Shown here in pieces: positions 30,501 through 38,116 of a stretch of DNA of 38,116 nt (its first letter is position 1; every line of letters begins with the position of its first letter). The notes beneath the pieces were generated by a model. That model was not told the origin of the DNA and did not search any database. It worked only from the letters and a program-made list of their open reading frames with translations. Source of the stretch: Priapulus caudatus (lineage: Eukaryota > Priapulida > Priapulimorpha > Priapulimorphida > Priapulidae); assembly GCF_000485595.1 (NCBI RefSeq), contig NW_014577143.1, positions 174,377-212,492 of the forward strand, given 5' to 3'. The position numbers and the translations under genes are program-made.

Positions 30501-33478
30501 TTGTATCTGCAAAGACAGAATGTATATTCGACATTCATCAAACACACACACACACTCACACACACACACACATTATATCATATAGTGCTCATTAATGTAT
30601 CTTCACCAAAACATCTTTTTTACATTGACCCTTTGATCTGGTTACTCTCCGTGTAATCATTGATGATGATGGTGATGCTGGGAAATACTTTGATCGTTAC
30701 GAATTGTATCTATTTAGATGGCGGTAAGTTACCAGGTTTAGAATGAGGCAAGAGAGTTCTGAGGTCTGACATTAGGTGACGATCCCTGAAGGATATTCCC
30801 CTCGATGAAAATATCAGCACTCTTTGCTTGTTGATCCATTTAGGCTGGAAAAATATGACTGACAATATTAGACTGTGGAATACAATGTGAAAAAATATGT
30901 AGGGCTTTTACTAGAAGATATTTTGTTTTCAACGTACAAGGTGCACAAGCCAAAGTACGCAGCTAAATTCGCAAACTAGCTTCTGATGAAACCATGAATA
31001 TGGAGCCATAATTACTATTTAAGTTGACAGAAAGAACTAAACGAATCATCAGTGATGACGGTACTACTAGTACTAGTAGTAGTACTTTACTATTGCTGAT
31101 AGGGTCTATGTCCCCCAGGGACCAGGGTACTGCCGGAACGTACCCTGGGTACGGTCCGGTATACTGGAACGTACCCTGGTACTAAATACTACTATCTAAT
31201 ATGCCGGACCGTACCTCGCCTACTCCACTAACGAGTCTAGGGAGTCGCCTACGCCCACTCCCTAACCATATCAGCTAGATAGTTACCAGGGTACGTTCCG
31301 GCAGTAACCTGGGGGACATAGACCCTATGAGCTTTACTATTACTTATTAGTACAAATTAATAATAAAATGTTAATTAAAAATGATTAAGCATTGCAATTA
31401 AAAAAGAAAGATCGTGGGTGGTATTTGTTCCATCTCAAAAGTCAACTGCCTATTTCCAGTTGCGGTTGAACGTACGGTCTCCTTTGGTAATTCCCTACAG
31501 CCTAGTACTACTACAGTACTACACAGTACACTCTACAGCTACAGAGTACAGGTGTTGATTGTCGCACGCAATTTATAGGAAGTGGCTATTCTACGACCAG
31601 TCGTAAGAATTATTTATGGACTATTCTTACGACATGCAAACGCGCATGCGCATGCGTTGTGTATGTCGTTATACACTATAGATTGTTTTTTGTAAGATAT
31701 ATTACGTATATAACTTATAAGGAAATCGAGTAGGTTTATAGTTAATGTTAGTGTTGCAGATGGGGTCGTTGCCGTATCAGGTACTACAGTCCAGATATGT
31801 ACCCGAGGTAGTTTTAGGTTGTTTAGTATTATGTTTATATTTTTATATGAGGTATGTTTAGGGTTAGGGTTAGGGTTAGTGTTAGGTTAGAATACACTTC
31901 TGTAGTACAAGTCTGGTACACTTTGTGTATACATATATTATATGTATCTCAGGTACATTCTGTATAGACCGAATAATTCTGTCCCATATAATCTTTTTTT
32001 ATATTTTGGTGAGGGTTATTGGATAGAACGGGGTTCATTGAAATTTCGTGAGATCGCATGCAAAATGCATGCGCTGCGAATGCGGGCCCGTACGCCGCTA
32101 TTGCGAGAAAAAAAAACCTACCATTCCTTCTACATGACTTTACCTTTGCTACTGATATGTGTATACATTCCCTTCTTAAAAGATTGTTTTTCAGAACCCG
32201 CGTTCATTTAACTTTAGTAAATTACGTTCCCATTTACAACAATCAGACCAATCAGAGCGAGTCTATCAGCCCTCCTGCAGCGGCCACAGATACAAACGAG
32301 AACCAGGGGCTATATTGTAAGACTCGCTCTAATTGGTCTGATTGTTTGTAAATGGCGAACGTAATTTACTAAGTTAAATGAAGCGGGGTTTCTGAAACAA
32401 TCTTTTAAGAAGTGAATAACGATGAGTGAATGTATACACATATCAGTAGCAAGGTAAAGCCATGTAGAAGGGAACGGTAGGTTTTTTTTCCCGCGCCAAT
32501 AGCGGCGTACGGCCGCATTCGCAGCGCATGCATTTTGCATGCAATCTCACGAAATTTCAATGAACCCCGTTCTGTCCAATAACCCTAACCAAAATATAAA
32601 AAAGGTTATATGGGACAGAATTATTCGGTCTAATATCTGTTAGTCTGAGCGTTAGTGTTAGTGTTAGGGTAAGGGTTAGATACAATAATGTAACCCAAAC
32701 ACAGGGTAGGGTTCAACGCGTCGCTATGGTTTTCTGTGGAGGAAATTCAGGGAACCCCTGAGTGAATCACTCAGGGTGGTTTGCTGGTGCGTTTCAGAGA
32801 CTAGAAACTTCCAAACTGGGTTTATTCTCAACACGAACCTTTCTCCGCTATCTTGGAACTTACTATGTATCACAATACTCTGTATTAAACTAATATAACT
32901 GTTACAAAAATTCGAAGTGACGAGCGGCGAATATACTGAGCGCGCATTTCTGTTGACCTGTGACGTACTTCGGTTTGAAGATCGGATTCACCGACCAATC
33001 GGAGGCGCGCTGCTGTTTGCCGATCGCTATGCGCATTGGGAATGCGTACGTCACACCCCGCTCGGTCGCTTCGCTCATCTCGCATCTCACTCTCAACTAT
33101 CAGCCAATGTTGGCAGACCTGGGTTAGGAGTAGGTGTAGGCGACTCCTAAACTAGTTATATTACTATTAACTATTATGCGCATGCGCGTTGCATGTCGTA
33201 AGAATAGTCCATAAATAATTCTTACGACTGGTCCGTGGTCGTAAGAATAGGCACGGCCTAATTTATACGTAACTCGTAAGCGGTGTCGGTGATTTATGCT
33301 GGCCGTCATACTAATGTCTACTCCGATCTTGGGCAATGGGTTTACTGGGATCGCTAACCTTTTTCTGGTGGGGATCATCAGAGTGTCTGACTGGTTTTAT
33401 CTTAACCTCCTGTTTTGGAATTTTAGCTGACTTTTGTTGTAATTTCTCAGCAGCATGTAAACGCTTGCGTTTCGCCAT
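27600..33478 (-). CDS. BRIX1: BRIX1, ribosome biogenesis protein (Brix domain), complete, 10 exons
   Basis: BRIX1/Brx1 is a nucleolar RNA-binding factor needed for early assembly of the 60S subunit (family knowledge). Exons in transcription order: 33478-33359, 30844-30733, 30506-30463, 30302-30232, 29750-29701, 29568-29495, 29083-29033, 28849-28714, 28310-28216, 27827-27600. Every junction keeps frame, giving 326 residues (human 353). Residues 1-40 form a basic, lysine-rich N-terminus starting MAKRKRLHAAEKLQQK. The Brix domain follows: RVLIFSSRGISFRDRHLM, TKMDRKDKLLVVNE, ICEMKNCNKCIFFEAKKK, ELKMTGNCLKGSRPLLSFD, PHYAIIKEIFIQ, TFSILDNRIWFRNYQILEED, then EIGPRFVLNPIRIF and EGSFGGPTLFENPQYISPN. 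The tail YRKQLKLSTADKYKNKQ ... NPTDDIFQTLPPEE is conserved, but the last 25 or so residues (to KRTP) are shorter and unlike the basic human tail. The ATG is the first in frame and fits the family start. Intron 9 appears to use a GC donor (CAG/GCATGT). Intron 1 (2.5 kb) is almost entirely transposon-derived. Confidence 0.97.
27880..28215. other. BRIX1 intron 9, single-copy part
   Basis: The sequence right of the duplicated block inside BRIX1 intron 9 is A/T-rich. I see no gene, repeat array or inverted termini in it. Confidence 0.6.
28420..28472. repeat. (GTGCGT)n/(GTGCAT)n microsatellite in BRIX1 intron 8
   Basis: An interrupted alternating GTGTGCGTGCATGCGTGTGT run lies between BRIX1 exons 9 and 8. 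The rest of the intron shows nothing. Confidence 0.85.
30384..30422. repeat. (TA)n microsatellite in BRIX1 intron 3
   Basis: TATATATATATATTTATATA iterations lie between exons 4 and 3. A (CA)n run follows in intron 2 at 30543-30572. Confidence 0.85.
31099..31328. mobile_element. 230-bp MITE in BRIX1 intron 1
   Basis: The termini are inverted over about 50 bases: left ATAGGGTCTATGTCCCCCAG, right CTGGGGGACATAGACCCTAT, each followed inward by TACTGCCGGAACGTACCCTG in mirror orientation. CTTTACTATT occurs just outside both ends (31085-31094 and 31332-31341), offset by a few bases, which may be a remnant of the target site. No coding capacity. Confidence 0.8.
31859..31890. repeat. Telomere-like TTAGGG run
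   Basis: GGGTTAGGGTTAGGGTTAGT lies within the large intron-1 element. It is a few units long and internal, so it is an interstitial motif and not a chromosome end. Confidence 0.85.
31965..32632. repeat. 668-bp near-perfect palindrome inside the intron-1 element
   Basis: Arms 31965-32264 and 32320-32632 are mirror images with few mismatches. The outer ends are TAGACCGAATAATTCTGTCC and GGACAGAATTATTCGGTCTA; the inner ends are CAATCAGAGCGAGTCT and AGACTCGCTCTAATTG. The 55-bp centre is unpaired. Mirrored frames of about 76-97 codons in the two arms are by-products of the symmetry. Confidence 0.9.
32677..32700. mobile_element. Truncated copy of the small palindromic element at 33925
   Basis: TAGATACAATAATGTAACCC plus AAAC is identical to the left arm of the 85-bp palindrome at 33925-34009. 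The right half is absent. Confidence 0.65.
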
Positions 33479-33924
33479 CTTGGAATGAAGTAGGGCACCA
33501 AACTATTTCAATCATCGCCACACGCCACAAGTCAAGTTGCTGATATTATTGTAATGACATTATTTATTGACAACTCAATATAATAAATATTCATTCTCAT
33601 GTAATAACATGTTATGAATATCCGGATAATTGCTGGAACAACTGTTTATACGTGTTAAAAAACATTGTAAACATTGGGTGCGGACTTACAAAGTGAAAGT
33701 GTTGTCTTTTCCCCAGCGTTGTTTCTCTAATGTGTTGCGTTTATCCGTAACGATTGAATTCATTTCGATCTTCTAAGGTACTTTTATGTTTAGATCAGTT
33801 TTACGCCTCGTTTACAAGTTGTTCGAGAACTACTCGCAATATTGTTGTATTTCATTTAGGTTCAATATGTTTTACTGTTCCTCACTTCCTGCAATCTGCA
33901 TCAGACTCAGTGCATGACACTGAC
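33479..33924. other. Upstream flank of BRIX1
   Basis: About 450 bases upstream of the BRIX1 ATG, where the promoter and 5' UTR should lie. I see no TATA box at a sensible distance and no repeat; there is nothing specific I can annotate. Confidence 0.5.
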
Positions 33925-34009
33925 TAGATACAATAATGTAACCCAAACCAAGAGGATAGGGGGATCCCCCCCTATCCTCTTGGGTTTGGGTTACATTAGT
34001 TGTATGCTA
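33925..34009. mobile_element. 85-bp palindromic insertion with 9-bp direct repeats
   Basis: An almost perfect hairpin: TAGATACAATAATGTAACCC, then CAAGAGGATAGGGGGATC at the turn, then the mirror image ending TTGTATGCTA. It is flanked by GACACTGAC on both sides (33916-33924 and 34010-34018), which looks like a target-site duplication. A half copy sits at 32677-32700. Confidence 0.75.
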
Positions 34010-34036
34010 GACACTGACGCATCATAGATTACTTAC

Positions 34037-34380
34037 GGCGCAAACTTTAGCTTTAGGCACCTTAGGTATCACGAAGTGATGCACAGATTTCTGTGTATCA
34101 TCAACTGATGCACAGACTTTCCGTATTTCAAGGAATGATGCAAAAACCCTAACCCTAACCCTAAGTGACTAAGTCATAAAGTATAACCTTAGGCTTAGGC
34201 TTAGGTATCACGAAGTGTGTTGGGGTAGTTAGGGTTAGGGCTAGGGTTAGGGTTAGGGTTAGGGTTAGGGTTTTTGCATCATTCCTTGATATACGGAAAG
34301 TCTGTGCATCAGTTAATGATACACAGAAATCTGTGCATCACTTCGTGATACCTAAGGTGCCTAAAGTGGATTTGCACCGA
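34037..34380. mobile_element. Palindromic element X, copy 1, carrying telomere-like repeats
   Basis: Inverted arms contain CACCTTAGGTATCACGAAGT, GATGCACAGATTTCTGTGTA and CAAGGAATGATGCAAAAACC on the left, mirrored on the right, with TTAGGG/CCCTAA runs next to the loop on both sides (34145-34163 and 34229-34271). The outer ends are GGCGCAAA and TTTGCACCGA. TACTTAC occurs immediately outside both ends (34030-34036 and 34381-34387), a probable 7-8-bp target-site duplication. Confidence 0.75.
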
Positions 34381-34618
34381 TACTTACCCCAAGACGCACT
34401 GACAGTATCCGTGTGTCGTGTGTCGGATATCGGTGTCAATGTCAATGCCATCAATATTATTATTGATGTATGTGTCGTAGCGTGTAGTGCAGTAGAGCGA
34501 GCTCATTGCCAACAGATATAGTAACTACCGGCGTATTAAAGGAATAATATGTCCATTGATTATGCAAGCAGCAATGTTGACGAATGCTAGAGTAACTGGC
34601 ACCTTGTGTAGTTAGTAA

Positions 34619-35352
34619 GGGTGCAAATCCACTTTAGGAACCTTAAGCCTGGCGCACATTGCCTAACATTTTCCCGAACAAATGTTCGTCTGAACAAATG
34701 TTTTTGTCTGGCAATGTGCAGGTGAACAATTGCTGAGAGCACATTGCGAACATTTTGGCAGCAAACAACCTCGTGGCCCCATCTAGTAGCTGTGTTGTAA
34801 AGAGTCACGTGATCAGTCGGTGATTGTGCACAAAAATCATGTGACCACATATCGTGCTGCTATTGGTTACTACTTTACAAATGTTCCTAGAATTGTTCGA
34901 CATTCAGCGCACATTGACGAACATTCGACGAACAATGTTCGAGATATCAAACATTTCCGGATCTTCAGAAACATTGTTCGGAACAAATGTTCGGCGACTT
35001 TTTTCACCGCACATTGCTTGAACATTTCTTTGGAACATTGCTACGATAATGTTTTGAGCAAAATGTTCGCAATGTGTGCCGGGCTTTAGGTATCACGAAG
35101 TGATGCCACAGATTTCTGTGTATCATCAACTGATGCACAGACTTTCCATATATCAAGGAATGATGCAAAAACCCTAACCCTAACCCTAACACACTTTGTG
35201 ATACCTAAGGTTTTACTTTATGACTTAGGGTTATGGTAGGGTTTTTGCATCATTCCTTGATATACGGAAAGTCTGTGCATCAGTTTGATGATACACAGAA
35301 AATCTGTGCATCACTTCGTGATACCTAAGGTGCCTAAAGTGGATTTGCGCCG
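34619..35352. mobile_element. Element X, copy 2, interrupted by a nested MITE
   Basis: Same family as 34037-34380: it starts GGTGCAAATCCACTTTAGGA, ends GCCTAAAGTGGATTTGCGCCG, and has the same TATCACGAAGTGATG, CACAGATTTCTGTGTATC and CCCTAACCCTAACCCTAA blocks. Its left arm is split at CCTTA/GGTATC by the insertion at 34646-35085. It lies inside the left arm of the longer inverted repeat. Confidence 0.8.
34646..35085. mobile_element. PIF/Harbinger-type MITE nested in element X
   Basis: A 440-bp insertion is flanked by TTA on both sides (34643-34645 and 35086-35088), the three-base TWA target typical of PIF/Harbinger transposons. The termini are AGCCTGGCGCACATTGC and GCAATGTGTGCCGGGCT. The interior carries many copies of GAACAAATGTTCG-like and GAACATT motifs in both orientations. 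Removing it restores the element X sequence CCTTAGGTATCACG exactly as in copy 1. No transposase. Confidence 0.85.
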
Positions 35353-35711
35353 TTATGAAGTACATTACCTTATAGCCAAACGCGTATTAATTTGTCCAAT
35401 ATCTCTGCTGGTTACATTACAAGCAAGACTTGAAATCAGTTGTTGATATCATTTTACGTGCCGTAAACGTCATCCAGGAGTCGAGCCGATAAGTCGCCGA
35501 TGACGTAAACATTTGTGCGGGCCGCGTATGTTTGTGACGCGGCAGATGAAATGGAGGTGTCGCTGTGTAACCACGGCACGGACTAAACATGGAAATGGAG
35601 TAAAACACCACGTACTAATCACGGACGCACATGGACAGCCTGACAAAAAGTTCCTTATCTACGAACGTCCATGTTTACGAATCACTGATGATAGCATTGC
35701 GTACGGCCGAC

Positions 35712-35830
35712 AGTGTTGTAGGTCTCGGAGGCCGGTCTTGGCCTCGAGACCGGCCGCGAGACCGTTTTCCTTGGTCTCGGTCTTGGCCTCGGAGTGCAAT
35801 GATTCGGACTCGACTCAAGCCTCGCGACTC
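35712..35830. repeat. GGTCTCGG/GGCCTCG-rich low-complexity stretch
   Basis: Repeated GGTCTCGG, GGTCTTGGCCTCG and GAGACCG motifs, partly inverted, form a G+C-rich island within A/T-rich DNA. Frames on both strands are open here only because of the composition. No gene recognised. Confidence 0.5.
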
Positions 35831-36214
35831 GAGGACTCAGCGTCGTGGCGCGCTCGAGCCCACTACATACATAGCTACACAACTGTACATATTGTAACAC
35901 GCAGTTTTACAAGAATTTAAAACTAAAACTCTTAGGTTTCTAGATACACGCCTAATCTTGTAACGTTTTCAATGGCTCGGATTAAGATTCTTTTCTTTTG
36001 ATTTGAATCTGCTGTCACTTCTTCCGTATGCGCTTTTTCTACCACTTCTTCTCTTCTTCTACCACTTCGAAGGTAAGTATCAGCATCTCTCATTTGGTTC
36101 AACAAGCCGTGTAATTCTCGTAAAACACAATGGATCCGTTACTTTTACACGTTTTGTATGACTCGTGTCTCTGTGTTTTTGGCTGACTTACACTTTCGAA
36201 TGTCTACGATGCAC

Positions 36215-36354
36215 TGTTGCAATTTTTTCTCTTTTGTCCCTTTTTCCGATTTTTTTCCGATTTTTTCTCGATTTTTTCGCTTTTTCTGATTTTCTCCCTA
36301 TTTTTTATCAAAACTGGAGCTCGGGGTGCGCGGACTCGACTCGGGGGGGGGGGG
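36215..36354. repeat. Pyrimidine-rich run followed by a 12-G homopolymer
   Basis: TTTTTTCCGATTTTTTCTCG-type repeats cover about 36225-36310, and a run of 12 G follows at 36343-36354. The stretch is of simple composition and likely to be hard to sequence. Confidence 0.8.
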
Positions 36355-36699
36355 CGGACTGCGACAACAACTTGACGGCCGAGCATGCGTGCGAAAATGT
36401 CCGGATGCACTATAAATCTGTATCACACCCGCTTTGCCTGCTACGGTTTGAAACTGTACACAACTCAGTCAACTGATTTCTTGGACTGCGAATTTCAATT
36501 AGACATTTCTTAGTAACCAGCAGTGATATTGCAGCAAAACTAATACGTGTTGGCTATAAGTACTAAAACTACAAAAGGTTGCCAGTTACTCTAAGCATTT
36601 GTCAACATTGCATAATCAATGGACATATTATTCCTTTAACTAATCTATAACTTTAGCTTACATAGTATTTCGCTGTATCACTGTCACCAAGGGCAGAGT

Positions 36700-36975
36700 C
36701 TAAGGCTTCAGGAGATGGGGGGATTGAAATTTGAGCGATGGCGGCCGAAGGCCACCGCTATGCTAGGGTTGGTCGGGGCATGGCCCTATCGCACCTGGAA
36801 AATTCAGGCGGCTGTTGTCACAGGGGAAAATCCCCAGCTTTCTATCAGCCGCCGACTGACTTTTTATTTTTTGGTCGCCTATTTACTAGTATCATAACAT
36901 TAGTCAGTGGCTGAAGTGGGGGCGGAGGTGCAACGCCCCTCCCAACCCCCCTCATAGATTCGCCACTGATCACCC
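36700..36975. repeat. G+C-rich unexplained stretch, possibly a dispersed repeat
   Basis: Contains GCGATGGCGGCCGAAGGCCA and, near the right end, CAACGCCCCTCCCAACCCCC. Its right portion carries short inverted ends (GTCAGTGGC near 36903 and GCCACTGA near 36962). There is not enough symmetry to define an element, and I do not recognise a protein. Confidence 0.3.
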
Positions 36976-37708
36976 ACTGCTGGTGCAATGGGCTAATAGT
37001 TTGCTCACACAAGTGGTGTAGGAAGTGGTGAATGTCGGGGTAGCCACTACGCGGAATAAAAATATACATTGGCAGATACGTAGTTAGTTAGTGTACGTGT
37101 GTTTGATTTCTGTGTTCACATTATTGTTGTGCGTTATTCCATCACCTAAACACTACAATCCAGGTTCGCCTCGTGTGCGTAGCGGAAACTTCATAACGCA
37201 TTGTTCTTCACAGTCAGAGAAATTGCACAATTATTTATACTCGCAAATGAGAAAAATCATTAAGTCAGCTGTTGGCTCTTATAAAAAAATACCTGCCGCA
37301 CTTTTGGTTTCGCAGGGCCAGATAGTTTTCATTAGTAGGCCGTAAGTATTATTTATGACTGGCTATTTGGTTTAAATTGTATGGCTTACAATAGCCATGT
37401 GCACTATTCATGAGAATTGTGCGTTGCATGGTAGGGGTGTAAACGATTCCCGATACCTCCATTTTGTATCTGATGTACACAAACACCATGCACCCAGCCG
37501 CCCCCATCATGCACACACACACTTTCATTGTGCACAGCCTAGCAAATCAGCAGGAATGCATCTTGCTACGATAGTTGCATTGTCTAGACGGAGTCATTTA
37601 AATGCAAATGGCCATTACTGCTTTGCGTCAAACTGGCTTTCAAACTTTCACCCAGATGCCAGGGCCAGAAGAGGTCGTCCAGTTTTTTTTTTTTATTTTT
37701 TTTTTTAG

Positions 37709-37821
37709 TTTGGCATGAGTGCTAGTGGGCAACAGAGCTACGCGAAACCTGGGGTGTCAGCTGGTGACCTGGATCATTCGTTGTGCGGAGGAGGCAGGAG
37801 ACGGTCGCCAAGTGCAACCAG
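37709..37821 (+). CDS. Possible first coding exon of an unidentified gene, 3'-partial
   Basis: A T-rich tract and TTAG acceptor (37681-37708) precede TTTGGCATGAGT, with an ATG at 37715. The frame is open for 35 codons plus two bases to a strong donor, CCAG/GTGAGT, at 37822. It reads MSASGQQSYAKPGVSAGDLD followed by a basic GGGRRRSPSATR segment. That resembles a disordered N-terminus but no family I recognise. Earlier candidate 5' exons (a GTAAGT donor at 37342, another at 36072) cannot be joined in frame to make a longer protein, so they would be UTR. Downstream exons lie outside the window. Confidence 0.4.
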
Positions 37822-38116
37822 GTGAGTAATCACAAATATTCACAAAATCGACGATATATATAATATTGAAATATCAATAGGTGAGTGATCACAATATCCA
37901 GCGTGTTGGCAATCAAAATTGTATTTAGCATGGTATCATTTTCTAAGCACTGGTTGCATGTATTCGTTTTGACCATGACAGTCTGAACACAGCGCAGTGC
38001 TGGCAATACATACTGGCTACTTGCATGTTAAACGCGCCTATAGCTAATTATAGGCTGCTTGATTATAACTTTGTGTTGCAATCGTTCTCGTGCGGTATTG
38101 GGGTCTAACCAAAGTT

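Larger units (their letters stand above)
31578..33259. mobile_element. 1.7-kb non-autonomous TIR element in BRIX1 intron 1, hAT-like
   Basis: The 8-bp direct repeat AATTTATA flanks it (31570-31577 and 33260-33267). The ends are inverted over about 70 bases: the left runs CGACCAGTCGTAAGAATTAT, TTATGGACTATTCTTACGAC, ATGCAAACGCGCATGCG; the right is the mirror, with an extra CGTGGTCGTAAGAATAG at the tip. No transposase frame is visible; the open frames near 32900-33150 on both strands match nothing I know. It contains a 668-bp palindrome and a fragment of another small element, so it is itself a nest. The 8-bp repeat is A/T-rich, so the hAT assignment is tentative. Confidence 0.65.
34527..36640. 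repeat. Diverged long inverted repeat enclosing about 1 kb
   Basis: The left arm (34527-34618 continuing at 35353-35445, interrupted by element X copy 2) is mirrored at about 36467-36640. Shared blocks include GGAATAATATGTCCATTGAT, TAGAGTAACTGGCA, TTATAGCC, CGTATTA and CTGCTGGTTAC. The arms are perhaps 80% alike. This suggests an older TIR element of about 1.4 kb excluding the insertion. The enclosed sequence (35446-36466) contains no protein I recognise. Confidence 0.6.

Noticed and set aside
31942-32540. Mirrored frames of 76-97 codons near 32 kb
   Set aside because: They are the two arms of one palindrome read on opposite strands; no motif and no codon evidence.
32885-33150. Overlapping frames on both strands around TGACGTAC and CGCATTGGGAATGCG motifs
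   Set aside because: They lie inside a non-autonomous TIR element, are short, and show no transposase signature.
34143-34271. TTAGGG runs as a possible chromosome end or fusion point
   Set aside because: The runs are short, in both orientations and embedded in a repeated palindromic element, with ordinary sequence on both sides.
35513-35920. A 135-codon plus-strand frame and overlapping frames
   Set aside because: The frame crosses a GGTCTCGG-rich low-complexity stretch and is open on the opposite strand too; no recognisable domain.

Overview
This window is nuclear DNA from an animal-like eukaryote. The genes are split into many short exons by GT-AG introns, and the introns are full of microsatellites, minisatellites and small DNA-transposon derivatives. 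Both recognisable proteins match the vertebrate families closely over long stretches. With this style of intron and repeat I favour an invertebrate metazoan, but I cannot name the taxon from sequence alone.

Layout. (1) 316-26656, plus strand: most of HEATR1 (BAP28, the homologue of yeast Utp10), from about residue 490 of the human protein to the stop codon. I resolve 34 exons; the 5' part lies left of the window. (2) A 5.7-kb stretch that holds the last nine HEATR1 exons and the last BRIX1 exon occurs twice head-to-tail (about 15805-21549 and 22178-27879). A 628-bp spacer with a 10-N gap (21746-21755) separates the copies. The right copy is open; the left copy has frame-shifting indels in eight of nine exons. 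This looks more like two unmerged, unevenly polished versions of one locus than a real gene duplication. (3) 27600-33478, minus strand: a complete 10-exon BRIX1 gene, convergent with HEATR1. (4) 33479-37700: no supported gene. The left part is a nest of palindromic and terminal-inverted-repeat elements, some carrying telomere-like TTAGGG runs. (5) About 37709-37821: a possible first coding exon of a third, plus-strand gene running off the right edge.

Functionally, HEATR1 belongs to the small-subunit processome (Pol I transcription and 18S maturation) and BRIX1 to early 60S assembly, so two nucleolar ribosome-biogenesis genes sit tail to tail, 943 bp apart between stop codons. I see no operon, CRISPR array, tRNA, rRNA or phage-like system. 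The most unusual signals are iterated in-frame copies of HEATR1 exon ends with usable splice sites (8281-9560), the two-copy 3' locus, and the layered transposon nest at 34.5-35.4 kb.
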